64,000 bases of DNA from Corynespora cassiicola (taxonomy: Eukaryota; Ascomycota; Dothideomycetes; Pleosporales; Corynesporascaceae). Both the position numbers and the translations under genes were made by a program. The notes under the pieces are model-generated. The model did not search any database and was not told where the DNA came from. It saw nothing but the letters and a program-made list of their open reading frames with translations. The DNA lies in assembly GCA_022059125.1 (NCBI GenBank), contig JAEUWY010000002.1, positions 1,860,001-1,924,000 of the forward strand, in the 5' to 3' direction. Below, one piece after another: positions 11,181-20,868 of this stretch (positions within the stretch are counted from its first letter, which is position 1; each line of letters begins with the position of its first letter).

Positions 11181-13235
11181 CTACAAATAGCCTAAGCCCA
11201 TTGAGCCCCACTCGATTTCAGTCGCAAGCTCTTCGTTCGAAACTGTACCTGTGATGGGGTTTGGTGGCGGCCAAGCAGGAGGGAAATTGGCGTGCATATC
11301 GTCGGTCGCCACTGACATACTACAGCTCTGGGTTTCTTCGGGGAATTCGTGAAATATGTAGGTAGTCCCCTTGCCCAGAACATCCTCCATCAAAGACACG
11401 AGGCTATTGATGACAGGCAGAAACAAGCCGGTGAATGAGTCTTTGTTGCCGCTGGCTTGATCACCGTTGAAAACAGTGCTTGAGAAAAGTAGGGGCGAGT
11501 AACTTGATATCATGTCATTAAATTGCTGGAATATGCCCGATGCTCTGCGAGCATGTGACCAGGCATCCGGAAAAGCATCGAAGATCTTCACGAGAAGATT
11601 CACTTCATCCCCTTCCGGAAATCGGCCATCAGTAGTCGCAGATGCAATGGAGCCATGGAGAAGAATCAATCCAACTGGAAGTAAACGAGAGAGAGTTGGC
11701 CAGTTCAGAGGCAATTGGCGACCTTGTAGTAGGGCTGAAGTCGACTGGAGATGTTTCTGAGCAAAACGCATCAACTCTGGAGTGGACACTCCAGAGTTGA
11801 AAGAGTTGAAAGGGCATGGATAATGGAGCAAGAGAAGCAAATGGTAGTACCGCGCACTAGACCAAATGATAGAGTCATGAATTCCCACATTATCCGCTGT
11901 TTGAGGAGAAACCAGTGAACCGTTGGAATACCAAGTGTCGATGTCTGACCGTAATTCTCGGAGTATCGTTCTACGGTCTCCATGCGATAGCCTCGCAATC
12001 TCCGAATATCTTCTGAAATGAATTTGGCTCAGAATATCTCCTTCAATCTTGCGAAGCTGAATCACATGACGATTGGTTTGTAATATGGACGCATATCGCG
12101 GTCGTTCTGGTGAGGCAAACTCTTCGATTGTCAAACCAGGCAATGGTACATCAGCATTGCTGTCGGTCAATGTGAATGGTAATCCAAAGCAACACGCGGT
12201 CATTCGATCAAGAACAAAAATACTCCAATACAAGCGGTAGCAAAGTTCAGCCTCGCTTGAAGATAACGCTTTCGTGTTAGAGGGCCGACGGCTGATACCC
12301 AACATTACGGCTTGCCGCGAGGCGATACCCACAACTGACCAGGCAGACGAATCTTCAGGGTCAAAGAATGAATATATTGCCAACAATACCAGGATCTGTA
12401 CGGATTCGATTCTTCTTGGGCTCAGGCAGTGATTTATGATGCTTGCGTATTCTATCGTAACGGGGAGTATGGCATTATCTGGAAGCTGACCGGCTCTCTG
12501 AAGTGTCGTGAATCCAATGGCGACTAGCAGTTCCAAGAGTATTGAAGGGTCATTTCGTGGCCTGGGAGCCGCAAGGTCACGCTTTTCTAGCTCTTGGAAT
12601 ATCCTTGCACGGTCTACGAAGGGATAGGCTCTGTTGACATGCTGAAAATATGCATCGAGAAACCGGCGAATGGATGCAGCCTCCTGGTTGCGTCCATGGG
12701 AGGATATAGATGAACTGCTATCTCGTCGTTGTTCGACTGATGTATGTCTGTTATGATCTGGGAGTGCTTGGGGAGGGTGGACGTCAGAATCAGCAATTGG
12801 ACCGACAAGACCCGGTGGATTCTGGTTAGGGGTCAAGGTAGCAACTACTGGAGCGGGAAAGTTGTCTCGTAGGAAGTTTTTTAGATCCGTGCCAGTATCA
12901 AAGGATTCCACAGGTGCCGTCTCCGGCAAAACATGTTGATTGATGATTTGGGAGAGCCATTCGATCCGCGCTTTGAGATGGTGTGTTTGAGCCAAGCTAG
13001 ACTGTGCCTGAGTTGATAAAGAGCAAGGATGACCACTGTTGGCACAGAGAGCGCACACTGGGAATGTCCGACTGCACCTCTTTTTGAAGTGTCGACATCT
13101 TTCGCAGGCCGGCACGCTACGGGGAGATCTCGTTCTAGGTGAATCTCCGGCTAATTGTTCTGCGCCGGGCGGCGGCGGCGGAGGAGAGCGCCGCAATCGG
13201 AAACGATGGATGTTGTTTCGCATATGTTCCGACAT
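11181..13235 (-). CDS. Zn2Cys6 transcription factor, PPR1/UaY-like, probable regulator of the block
   Basis: An uninterrupted frame of 684 residues from ATG 13235. The zinc cluster is C44-x2-C47-x6-C54-x6-C61-x2-C64-x6-C71, starting VPACERCRHFKKRC, and is followed by a linker and a short helix (HLKARIEWLSQIINQ) like the Ppr1 dimerisation region. The fungal-specific middle homology domain follows, with FLDAYFQHVNRAYPFVDRAR (about 240-260) and SAWSVVGIASRQAVMLGISR. The frame is open upstream to 13457, but that extension would run through both operators at 13304-13377 and adds no domain, so I prefer 13235. It is divergent from the oxoprolinase gene. The operator nearest its start is 69 bp upstream, suggesting autoregulation. 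PPR1/UaY-class proteins bind TCGG-Nx-CCGA, matching the four sites seen. Confidence 0.9.
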   Translation of the reverse strand: MSEHMRNNIHRFRLRRSPPPPPPGAEQLAGDSPRTRSPRSVPACERCRHFKKRCSRTFPVCALCANSGHPCSLSTQAQSSLAQTHHLKARIEWLSQIINQHVLPETAPVESFDTGTDLKNFLRDNFPAPVVATLTPNQNPPGLVGPIADSDVHPPQALPDHNRHTSVEQRRDSSSSISSHGRNQEAASIRRFLDAYFQHVNRAYPFVDRARIFQELEKRDLAAPRPRNDPSILLELLVAIGFTTLQRAGQLPDNAILPVTIEYASIINHCLSPRRIESVQILVLLAIYSFFDPEDSSAWSVVGIASRQAVMLGISRRPSNTKALSSSEAELCYRLYWSIFVLDRMTACCFGLPFTLTDSNADVPLPGLTIEEFASPERPRYASILQTNRHVIQLRKIEGDILSQIHFRRYSEIARLSHGDRRTILRELRSDIDTWYSNGSLVSPQTADNVGIHDSIIWSSARYYHLLLLLHYPCPFNSFNSGVSTPELMRFAQKHLQSTSALLQGRQLPLNWPTLSRLLPVGLILLHGSIASATTDGRFPEGDEVNLLVKIFDAFPDAWSHARRASGIFQQFNDMISSYSPLLFSSTVFNGDQASGNKDSFTGLFLPVINSLVSLMEDVLGKGTTYIFHEFPEETQSCSMSVATDDMHANFPPAWPPPNPITGTVSNEELATEIEWGSMGLGYL

Positions 13236-13303
13236 GATGGGTTCGAAAGAGCTTAGGAGTTGAGATGGATCTGTTGCGCGAAAATCGAAAGGTCGGAGGG
13301 CGG

Positions 13304-13318
13304 TCGGCAATATGCCGA
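13304..13318. promoter_or_regulatory. palindromic operator TCGG-N7-CCGA (site 3)
   Basis: The sequence TCGGCAATATGCCGA extends to six-base arms, TCGGCA and TGCCGA, around ATA. It is 69 bp upstream of the regulator ATG (13235) and 343 bp upstream of the oxoprolinase ATG. A direct TCGG half-site at 13293 gives a TCGG-N7-TCGG-N7-CCGA arrangement. Confidence 0.72.
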
Positions 13319-13362
13319 TGTCTATCTTGACCCTAGGAGCAGATACCCATTTAGGTGCGATA

Positions 13363-13377
13363 TCGGGCACGGTCCGA
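13363..13377. promoter_or_regulatory. palindromic operator TCGG-N7-CCGA (site 4)
   Basis: The sequence TCGGGCACGGTCCGA keeps the arms and 7-bp spacing, 45 bp beyond site 3 (centre-to-centre 59 bp). It is 284 bp upstream of the oxoprolinase ATG and 128 bp upstream of the regulator ATG. Confidence 0.7.
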
Positions 13378-13660
13378 CATGGCCTATAGACATCGACTGG
13401 CCCGACCCTGCGACCCTTTGGGGGGTCGCAAACCTCAATAGAATTCCGATCACGCAATCTTTATCCACCATCGCGAAATATTTCTCGAATACCGCCTGGA
13501 ATCAACCGCTAACTTAGTGCATATCGTCAATGTATAGACTTAGAAAGCTGAGGCAGTAGACGAAGAGGATTCTGACTACATAGCTTGAGCGCCGGCAACT
13601 TTATTTTTGCCTGTTATCAAAAAGGCCACACGTTTTTCACCACCACTGAACAACTTGAGC

Positions 13661-16600
13661 ATGGAAGGTATCCGGATTGCAATCGACAGGGGAGGAACCT
13701 TTTGCGATGTTATTGCAACGGACAATAGAGGCCGAAATCCCATAACATTTAAGCTCCTTTCCGAAGACCCAGCCAACTATTCGGATGCCCCAACAGAGGC
13801 TATTCGTCGCGTCCTAGAGATATTTCAGAGAAAAAACATCCCAATCAACGAGAAGTTAGATGGATCTTGCATAAGTACGAATCCTCGGCCCTTGCTCAGG
13901 GCACAAGGGAAAAGTCACGTGATTTTGCTAATACGGGATGCTTGTCGCAGCTTCGTGTCGGATTGGCACGACAGTAGCAACGAATGCATTGCTCACGAGC
14001 AAAGGCGCGAAGTTTGCTTTTGCAACTACTAAAGGTAGGTCTACTCCACGATACACTCTGCAGTGTACTAACAACGAATTCTAGGGTTCAAAGATGTTTG
14101 CGTAATTGGCGATCAGTCTCGACCGAAGCTATTCGATCTCTCAATACGCAAGCCAGAAGCTCTCCACTCTAAAGTGATTGAGATCAGCGAGCGCATTACA
14201 ATTGAGGACTATGACCTGAACCCGTATCCACTGGATAAGAAAACCCTTGCCGGAGACCTTGACCTTGTGCACACCCGCAGTGGCGAGCTTGTTCGCATCC
14301 TGGAACGACCCAATTACGACATCGTACGCCACCAACTCCAAGAATTGAGGGATGAAGGCTATGATTCTCTCGCAATATCATTCATGCACGCGTATCTTTT
14401 CCCCGACCACGAAGATTATGTCGCTAGGATTGCCGAAGAGGTTGGTTTCAAGTTTATCACCACATCAGCGCAATCGAGTCCGACGATCAAGTTTTTGGAT
14501 CGCAGCCAGTCCATTTGCTCAGAAGCTTATCTATATCCTATAGTAAGGCAATATGTGGAAAGTTTTCAGCGGGGTTTCAAGGTACTCCCCGAAAGAGTTG
14601 AGTTCATGTGTTCTGATGGAGGATTGAAGCAAGTCGACAAGTTTTATGGCAACGCTGCACTTCTTAGTGGACCTGCTGGAGGCGTCGTAGGGATTGCTAG
14701 ATCTTGTTACGACAGCGACGATGAGACCCCTCTCATTGGTTTCGATATGGGTGGCACAAGTACCGACGTTTCCAGATACGATGGGAAATACGACATGCTA
14801 AGTCATAGCTCCATCGCCGGAAGGACCATCAACACGCCCATGCTCAATATCACGACTGTAGCTGCCGGTGGTGGCTCCATTCTTTTTGCTAGGAATGGCC
14901 TTTTATCTGTTGGTCCCGATTCTGCTGGTGCTCATCCGGGGCCTGCTTGTTATCGAAAAGGGGGCCCATTGACGGTGACTGACGCAAACCTATTCTTGGG
15001 TAGGCTTGTTCTCTCAGAGTTCCCTTCCATTTTTGGAGAGGGCGCAAATCAGCCATTAGACGCCGACATCGTTTCCCAAAAGTTCGAGAAGTTGGCCGAG
15101 GAGTTCAATCACCAGAATGCTCATGGTTTGAAGCCAGAGGAGTTAGCGCTCGGTTTTTTGAACGTAGCTAATGAGGCTATGAGTCGACCAATACGAAATG
15201 TAACGGAGGCCAGAGGGTATGCGCCTGAGAACCACCAGCTTGTCAGCTTTGGTGGTGCCGGGGGCCAACACGCTTGCTCTATTGCCGAGAAGCTTGGTAT
15301 AAAAAGGATACTGATTCACAGATGGTCTTCCCTCCTTTCTGCGTACGGTATCTTGCAGGCCGAATTACAATACGAAACTTTGGAGCCACTCGCAGGAAAA
15401 CTTGCAGACATACAAACCGATGATCTCCTAGAAAGATTCTCTTCTTTGAAACAGAAAGTTTCGGTAGAACTTCTCTCTCAAGGAGTTCGTGCAAAAACGA
15501 TAGCATTCGATGAATCGCTTGTTCTAAAATATTTTGGAACCGACACCAACTTGACCATTTCCAGACCTATAGACGGAGACTTTGCACAAGCTTTTGTAGC
15601 TGAGCACCTACGTGAGTTCGCGTTTTCAATGAATCGGCCAATCATCGTGGAGTCGGTAAAGGTACGCGGAACCGGCAACGCAGGATCACCCATTTCGACT
15701 CATTCCCCAATAAAAGAAATGAAGAAAAGCCAGTTCATTCCAGCTCCTCTTCCTGAAAAGACACAGAAGGTATATATTGGAGGGGATTGGCAAGAAACCG
15801 GAGTTTACGAACTAGAAAACGTGCCTAGTGGACGAAGCATTACTGGTCCGGCTTTGATCATCGACAAAACTCAGACGATTCTAGTTGAACCTTCTTTCCA
15901 ATCATATATCCTGGAAGACCACATCGTATTAGACCAGTATGCACAGTTCAATGAAGCTACTCAACCTATCCAAACCCGGTTCGACAATCCCGTCGATGGC
16001 AAACTAGACCCGATACAACTCTCCGTCTTTGCAAACAGATTCATGGCAATCGCGGAACAAATGGGAAATACTTTACAGAGAACTTCTATCTCTAGTAGTA
16101 TAAAAGAGCGCCTGGACTTTTCCTGTGCTGTCTTTTCTCCTGATGGGAAATTGGTTGCTAACGCCCCTCACATCCCAATCCACCTCGGCAGTATGCAATA
16201 CGCTATACAGGCTCAGCACAGACATTGGGAAGGTAAAATAAAACCAGGAGACGTACTTCTTACCAACCATCCACAGTGGGGCGGGACACATTTGCCCGAT
16301 CTTACTGTAGTATCGCCTGTCTTCATCAATGATCGAGTTGCTTTCTACGTAGCATCGCGCGGTCATCACACAGACATTGGAGGCAAAGGAATCACAAGCA
16401 TGATGCCTGAGTCCAAGCAACTCTGGGAAGAAGGCATTGTTGTAACCACTATGAAAATAGTCAGCGGTGGCAATTTCCTCGAAAACGAAGTTCGCGCTGC
16501 TTTCGAACAGGCCGGCTCACATCCAGGCTGCAGCATGACACGACGGATAGCGGACAACATATCTGATCTTAAGGCTCAGATATCAGCAAACCAACGAGGA

Positions 16601-17668
16601 AGCATCCTTCTGCGCCGACTTTGCGATGAATATTCACTCCCAGTTGTACATAGGTACATGGACGGAATTCAAGACAACGCCGAGTTCGCGGTGCGTACCA
16701 TGTTTAAAGAAATAGCAAGGAAGCACCCAGAGCCGTTAACGGCGACCGATTTTCTCGATGATGGCACTGCTATGCGAGTAAGAGTCACCTTGGATCCCAC
16801 CACAGGCAGCGCTATTTACGACTTCGCTGGCTCCGACCCACAGATGTGGGGGAACTACAATTGTCCAATTTCCATCTGTCACTCGGCTGTTATATATACA
16901 TTACGGTGCCTGATTGATCTCGACATTCCACTCAACGAAGGTTGCTTGAAGCCGTGCGAGGTCCGCGTTCCCGAAGGCTCGGTGTTGAACCCTACCCCTG
17001 CCGTAGCCATCTGCGGTTCTACGCTTGCCAGTCAACGCGTCATTGACGTCATTCTCCGCGCTTTTGCGGCTTTCAGGGGATATGGTGCAAGCCAAGGCTG
17101 TGCCAACGCCCTTGGGTGGGGAATGGGTGGCAAGAACCCCGAAACCGGCAAGATAGAACCAGGATGGAACTATGGAGAGTCAATGGGTGGAGGTGTGGGA
17201 GCGGGTGAGAGCTATCATGGCGAACACGCGACCCATGTTCATTCGACGAACACCAAGCAAACCGACAGCGAGATCATCGAAAAACGAACGGCTGTTCTTG
17301 TTCGTTCTTACGGAATTCGTGAAAATAGTGGGGGAAGCGGTCGCTGGAAAGGTGGCAACGGCATCACTCGTGAGATCGAGGCCCGGATTCCGTTGAAGTT
17401 CAGTATACTCAGCGATCGAAGAGTTTATCGGCCTTGGGGCATGGCTGGAGGTAAACCGGGTGAAAAGGGTGAAAACTATGTCTTTAAATATACTGAGGGT
17501 GCTCAAGGAGAGTTGCAAAAGATCAACCTTGGAGGAAAAGCAATTGTGCACCTGCTCCCCGGCGAATACATCCAGATCAATACCCCTGGCGGTGGCGGTT
17601 ATGGAAAAGATTTGGGGGAAAGCGAGGTCCAAAATTCGGAGTATGATTTTCATGGAGCTTACGCCTAA
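13661..17668 (+). CDS. hydantoinase/5-oxoprolinase, fused A and B domains
   Basis: Three exons, 13661-13874, 13951-14034 and 14085-17668, give 1293 residues, the usual length of eukaryotic 5-oxoprolinase. The N-terminus GIRIAIDRGGTFCDVIATD is the ATPase-like HyuA start; RIGTTVATNALL crosses the first intron junction, and GFDMGGTSTDVSRYDG is the second nucleotide-site motif. The HyuB half begins near 780, with HPQWGGTHLPDLT, RGHHTDIGG and the C-terminal TPGGGGYG. The family opens cyclic amides with ATP: 5-oxoproline to glutamate, or hydantoins to carbamoyl amino acids. The two cannot be separated by eye. The promoter has two operators shared with the divergent regulator. Together with the ACS permease and hydrolase it suggests use of a cyclic amide or ureide as a nitrogen source (inference). 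Confidence 0.93.
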
Positions 17669-17730
17669 GTTTATAAATATCATTAATCTAGAATACAACA
17701 ATGAATTGCGATTCTATGGTTTCCACAAAA

Positions 17731-19965
17731 TCACCTTCTCTCTTCTTTCAACCAATCATCTCGGAGATTATCCAGGAAGGCGCCAGGATTGGTTTTCATA
17801 TTTTCATATAGCTGCCGGAACCTTTTAGTATAGCTGTTTATATCTATCTCTGAGGGACAAGCCACAATGTCCACTTCAATTTCGGTGATCGATAGTGCAA
17901 GAACTCCTTCTAACCTCATTCGCTGCTCCAAAGTAAGGGTTTCTGGATATGAAACTTCGAATTGAATATTGAGATGTCCTCTTTTGTCGATGTCGCTCAT
18001 AGATGGCATTCCGAGATAGGGAAGCCATTGGCTGCACATAGGTTTGGTAGGCCCCGAGCAAGAAACTTCAATAGTGAAGCCATCAACAGTGCAGAAATGG
18101 CGTCTCCAACCGAGAAGCGCTTCGTCGATTCTGAGGGAGAACCTGCAGTAAAGATTGTCATCTGATCTTCTGAAAAATTCACCAGGTCCCTTATCATGTT
18201 AGTGTAACTATCGGCACAGAATAGAGGAATCTTTGACAAACATCTAGGATGACAATAACCAAGTCTTGAGTTCCACCTTTGATTTGATTCCCAAGACCTT
18301 TGAAGGGCACCCAGTAGCCATCCGATGCCCCTTTCGGTACTCTAATATCTAGCTCACGCATATCGAGATATTGACGTTGGTTTGTCTTGTCCCAGACCAT
18401 GCGTCTCAAGATTAGTTTCTCCTGGAACCCAAAGAATATCTCTTTTATGGAAGCATATCTGTAGACGAATGCCTTGGGTAGTGATGGTGGCGGAATGCTA
18501 AACGCCCCTGGAAGCCAGACGAATCTCGTGCCACCATATTCTTCTGGGCCAGAAAGTATACCGCCTGGCCAATAGTCCTGTGGCCAACAGCATCGTGGCA
18601 CTTGAGAACTAATGTTGATTGTTCCTTGTTTCTTTGGGGGCTCGCTCTCGTCTGTGTCCCATCCCTCGCTATCATAATTACTGTCGGACAAGTTGGGTGC
18701 CATAGAGTCTGCGTCATCGATGGCTGAGTCTGATCCCGATGCTTTTGTAGCCGCATGACTTTGTATCGCTGTTGTAGTGGATATGTCTGATCCGGAATCG
18801 CTACTTGAATCGCTATCTGACTGAATTGCAGCCGTGTATGTATGATCGAAATGGCCCTGAAGATAGGTGTCATTAATTTCCAGCCTTGATTTAGGCCTGA
18901 ATTGATCATATGCTGCTGTTCGATTCTCGCGATCACCATCTGTATTCATCTCTATGTTCTCATCTGCATCTTCACACCGAGAGTTTTGATGATTCGAAAC
19001 CCGCTCTTTATCACGACTGAAAGGCTTGATTTCATCTGAAATCATTGTGTCGCGACGCGAGTGCCCCGTAAACCTTGATTGTTCTTGGCTGAACTTGTCT
19101 AGCTCGTTATCGCCATCTATGAACGTTCTCAAGGACTGCCGTTTGAATTTATCTCCTGGTTGACTATTCGCTTCGTCGGTCCTGGTTGCGTGTTGTGCTT
19201 CCCAACTCTCCATATTATTATTTGAAATCTCGAACTCGCGCATCAGAGCCTGTATGCCTACACTCTTTCTAATTTCATCGAGTCGCTGATCTATCTCTTC
19301 TTTACTGTCTTCTACATCCACCTCGGAGATGTTGTCGTCTACTAATTCATGATCCAAGGATTTCCGATCGTCTGAGCAAGTCAAGATTGAGGGGCTTCGA
19401 CGTCTTCGAAGAACATCCTGATGGATTGCTTCCAGCTTTGTCATTATCGACGCAGAATGACCTTCAATCCCGGTTTCGATTCTACCCAGAGAGCTTGTAT
19501 GCATATCATCGAGGAGGCGATTGATGCGAGCAGAAGCTGTTGTAATCCTGGATCGGATCTCGTTTTGTTTACGCGGTGTAAACCCGACTTTGTCTCGTGT
19601 CCGTGGAGTCTTTGACGCCAAGGAGTTGTATCTTGACAGGAGTCTGGCCAGACCTTCTAGATCGGCATGGCAGCTCACTATTAAAATATTTAATTCGTGC
19701 TGTTGTGCACCAGTCGACCGGTGGATGAGGGATGTTTGATCTCTGCAATGTGCATTAAGGATGCGAAGATATAAACGCAAAGACTTCACTGGATTCTGTT
19801 TTAGTAATTCTGTCATCCTGAAATGATGAAAAAATCGAACGGGAGCATACCATCTGCTGTTAATGATTTGAAATCATCGCCAGCCTGTTTACTGCTCCTA
19901 TACACATTATATGCGCATCGGCAAATGAGTGCCACGTCACTGACAGAAAAGCCAAAGCTCGCCAT
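17731..19965 (-). CDS. HeLo/STAND-type N-terminus fused to DnaJ C-terminal (Hsp40 client-binding) domain; no J domain
   Basis: Three exons, 19965-19851, 19809-18242 and 18189-17731, give 713 residues; introns are 41 and 52 nt, the second with an ACTAAC branch point. Residues 1-140 (MASFGFSVSDVALICRCAYN, then CHADLEGLARLLSRYNSL) resemble the fungal N-terminal domain of NLR-like proteins. An acidic, serine-rich disordered middle follows. Residues about 484-561 read as DnaJ C-terminal subdomain I (ASIKEIFFGFQEKL, DIRVPKGASDGYWVPFKGLG, DLVIVIL), and about 562-660 as subdomain II (FFRRSDDNLYCRFSLRIDEA, VDGFTIEV, KRGHLNIQFEVSYPETLT). There is no J domain with HPD and no cysteine-rich zinc region, so it cannot stimulate Hsp70 in the usual way. 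Subdomain II is recognised only after splicing. It may be a client- or amyloid-binding scaffold; the function is not known. Confidence 0.85.
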
Positions 19966-20868
19966 TATGGCAGAAGTTTTGAATACGGTCGCCTTTCTCA
20001 AAAACTGTCGAAAAATGGCGGATAACCTCGGGCTATTAGTCTAGAGTGAAGCGACCGGTGAAGCGTCAAAGCTGCATGTCCACGCAGTAATGCAGTGTCT
20101 AAGCCACATTGGGTAGCTGCATGCTGATTAGGCAACGCATCACTATCCCCCGGACTGGGAAACTTCTCTGCTACTTGCCGAAAGTTTAGCTACCTAGGTA
20201 GGTTCTTTAGAAGGTCACATGTACTATCTAATGAAACTTTAGCGTATTACAGAACTAAATGACGAGTATCATTACACCAAATCAGCAATGTTGTTTTCCA
20301 TTTCATGGCGGAGGCGTAGCAAATCTCCAATTCGAGTTTATCAGCCTTATCTGACGCCCCTACGGAGTGGGGTAGAGCTGAGGGGCTGAATGCACTCTTT
20401 AATCAAACAAGGCCGTCAAGCCTCCTTTTGAGAAGTCGATAATTGGCCTGCCCTTCATAATGAGCCACCACAGCCCATGAGGCGGAGCTTTCGTGCCACA
20501 TGAACATTGGCGAATGGCCTCAGTGCCTGGCGATGGCTTTGATGCAAGCAATGCAGGGCCCGAGTGGGTATCGCATTAGGATCTGAACGATGGTACAGCC
20601 CTAAGTATCATTGGCGGTTATTTTACTGAAAGGAACAATTGCTATGAGATATTTTCTGATATATAGAAAGAAGATTGAAATCGACAGACAAATCGTGATC
20701 TGCAGGAATTGTTGTTACAAAGGTTGGAGCTGCCAGGGATCCTCGGCTCGACCTAGCGCCGGAGTTAAGCGGGAAGCTTCGATAGCTTATCCACGACTAC
20801 CATCATGGACGCGGCAAACTTCCGCTCAGTCTTGCTCGCCCACCCCTCACGACCGCCGTATTCCTACG
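19966..20868. promoter_or_regulatory. divergent intergenic region, HeLo-DnaJ gene / WD40 gene
   Basis: About 0.9 kb with no coding features. It contains small palindromes such as CTACCTAGGTAGG near 20190. No TCGG-N7-CCGA site was found here. The ORF reaching upstream from the WD40 first exon (from 20611) is simply open frame. Confidence 0.5.

Larger units (their letters stand above)
13236..13660. promoter_or_regulatory. divergent promoter, Zn2Cys6 regulator / oxoprolinase
   Basis: This 425-bp region contains two TCGG-N7-CCGA operators (13304-13318 and 13363-13377) and an extra TCGG half-site at 13293-13296, placed exactly 7 bp before site 3. No independent gene is seen. Confidence 0.75.

Noticed and set aside
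13236..13457. N-terminal extension of the Zn2Cys6 regulator to 13457
   Set aside because: The frame is open, but the extra 74 residues look non-conserved and would run through two operator palindromes in the divergent promoter.
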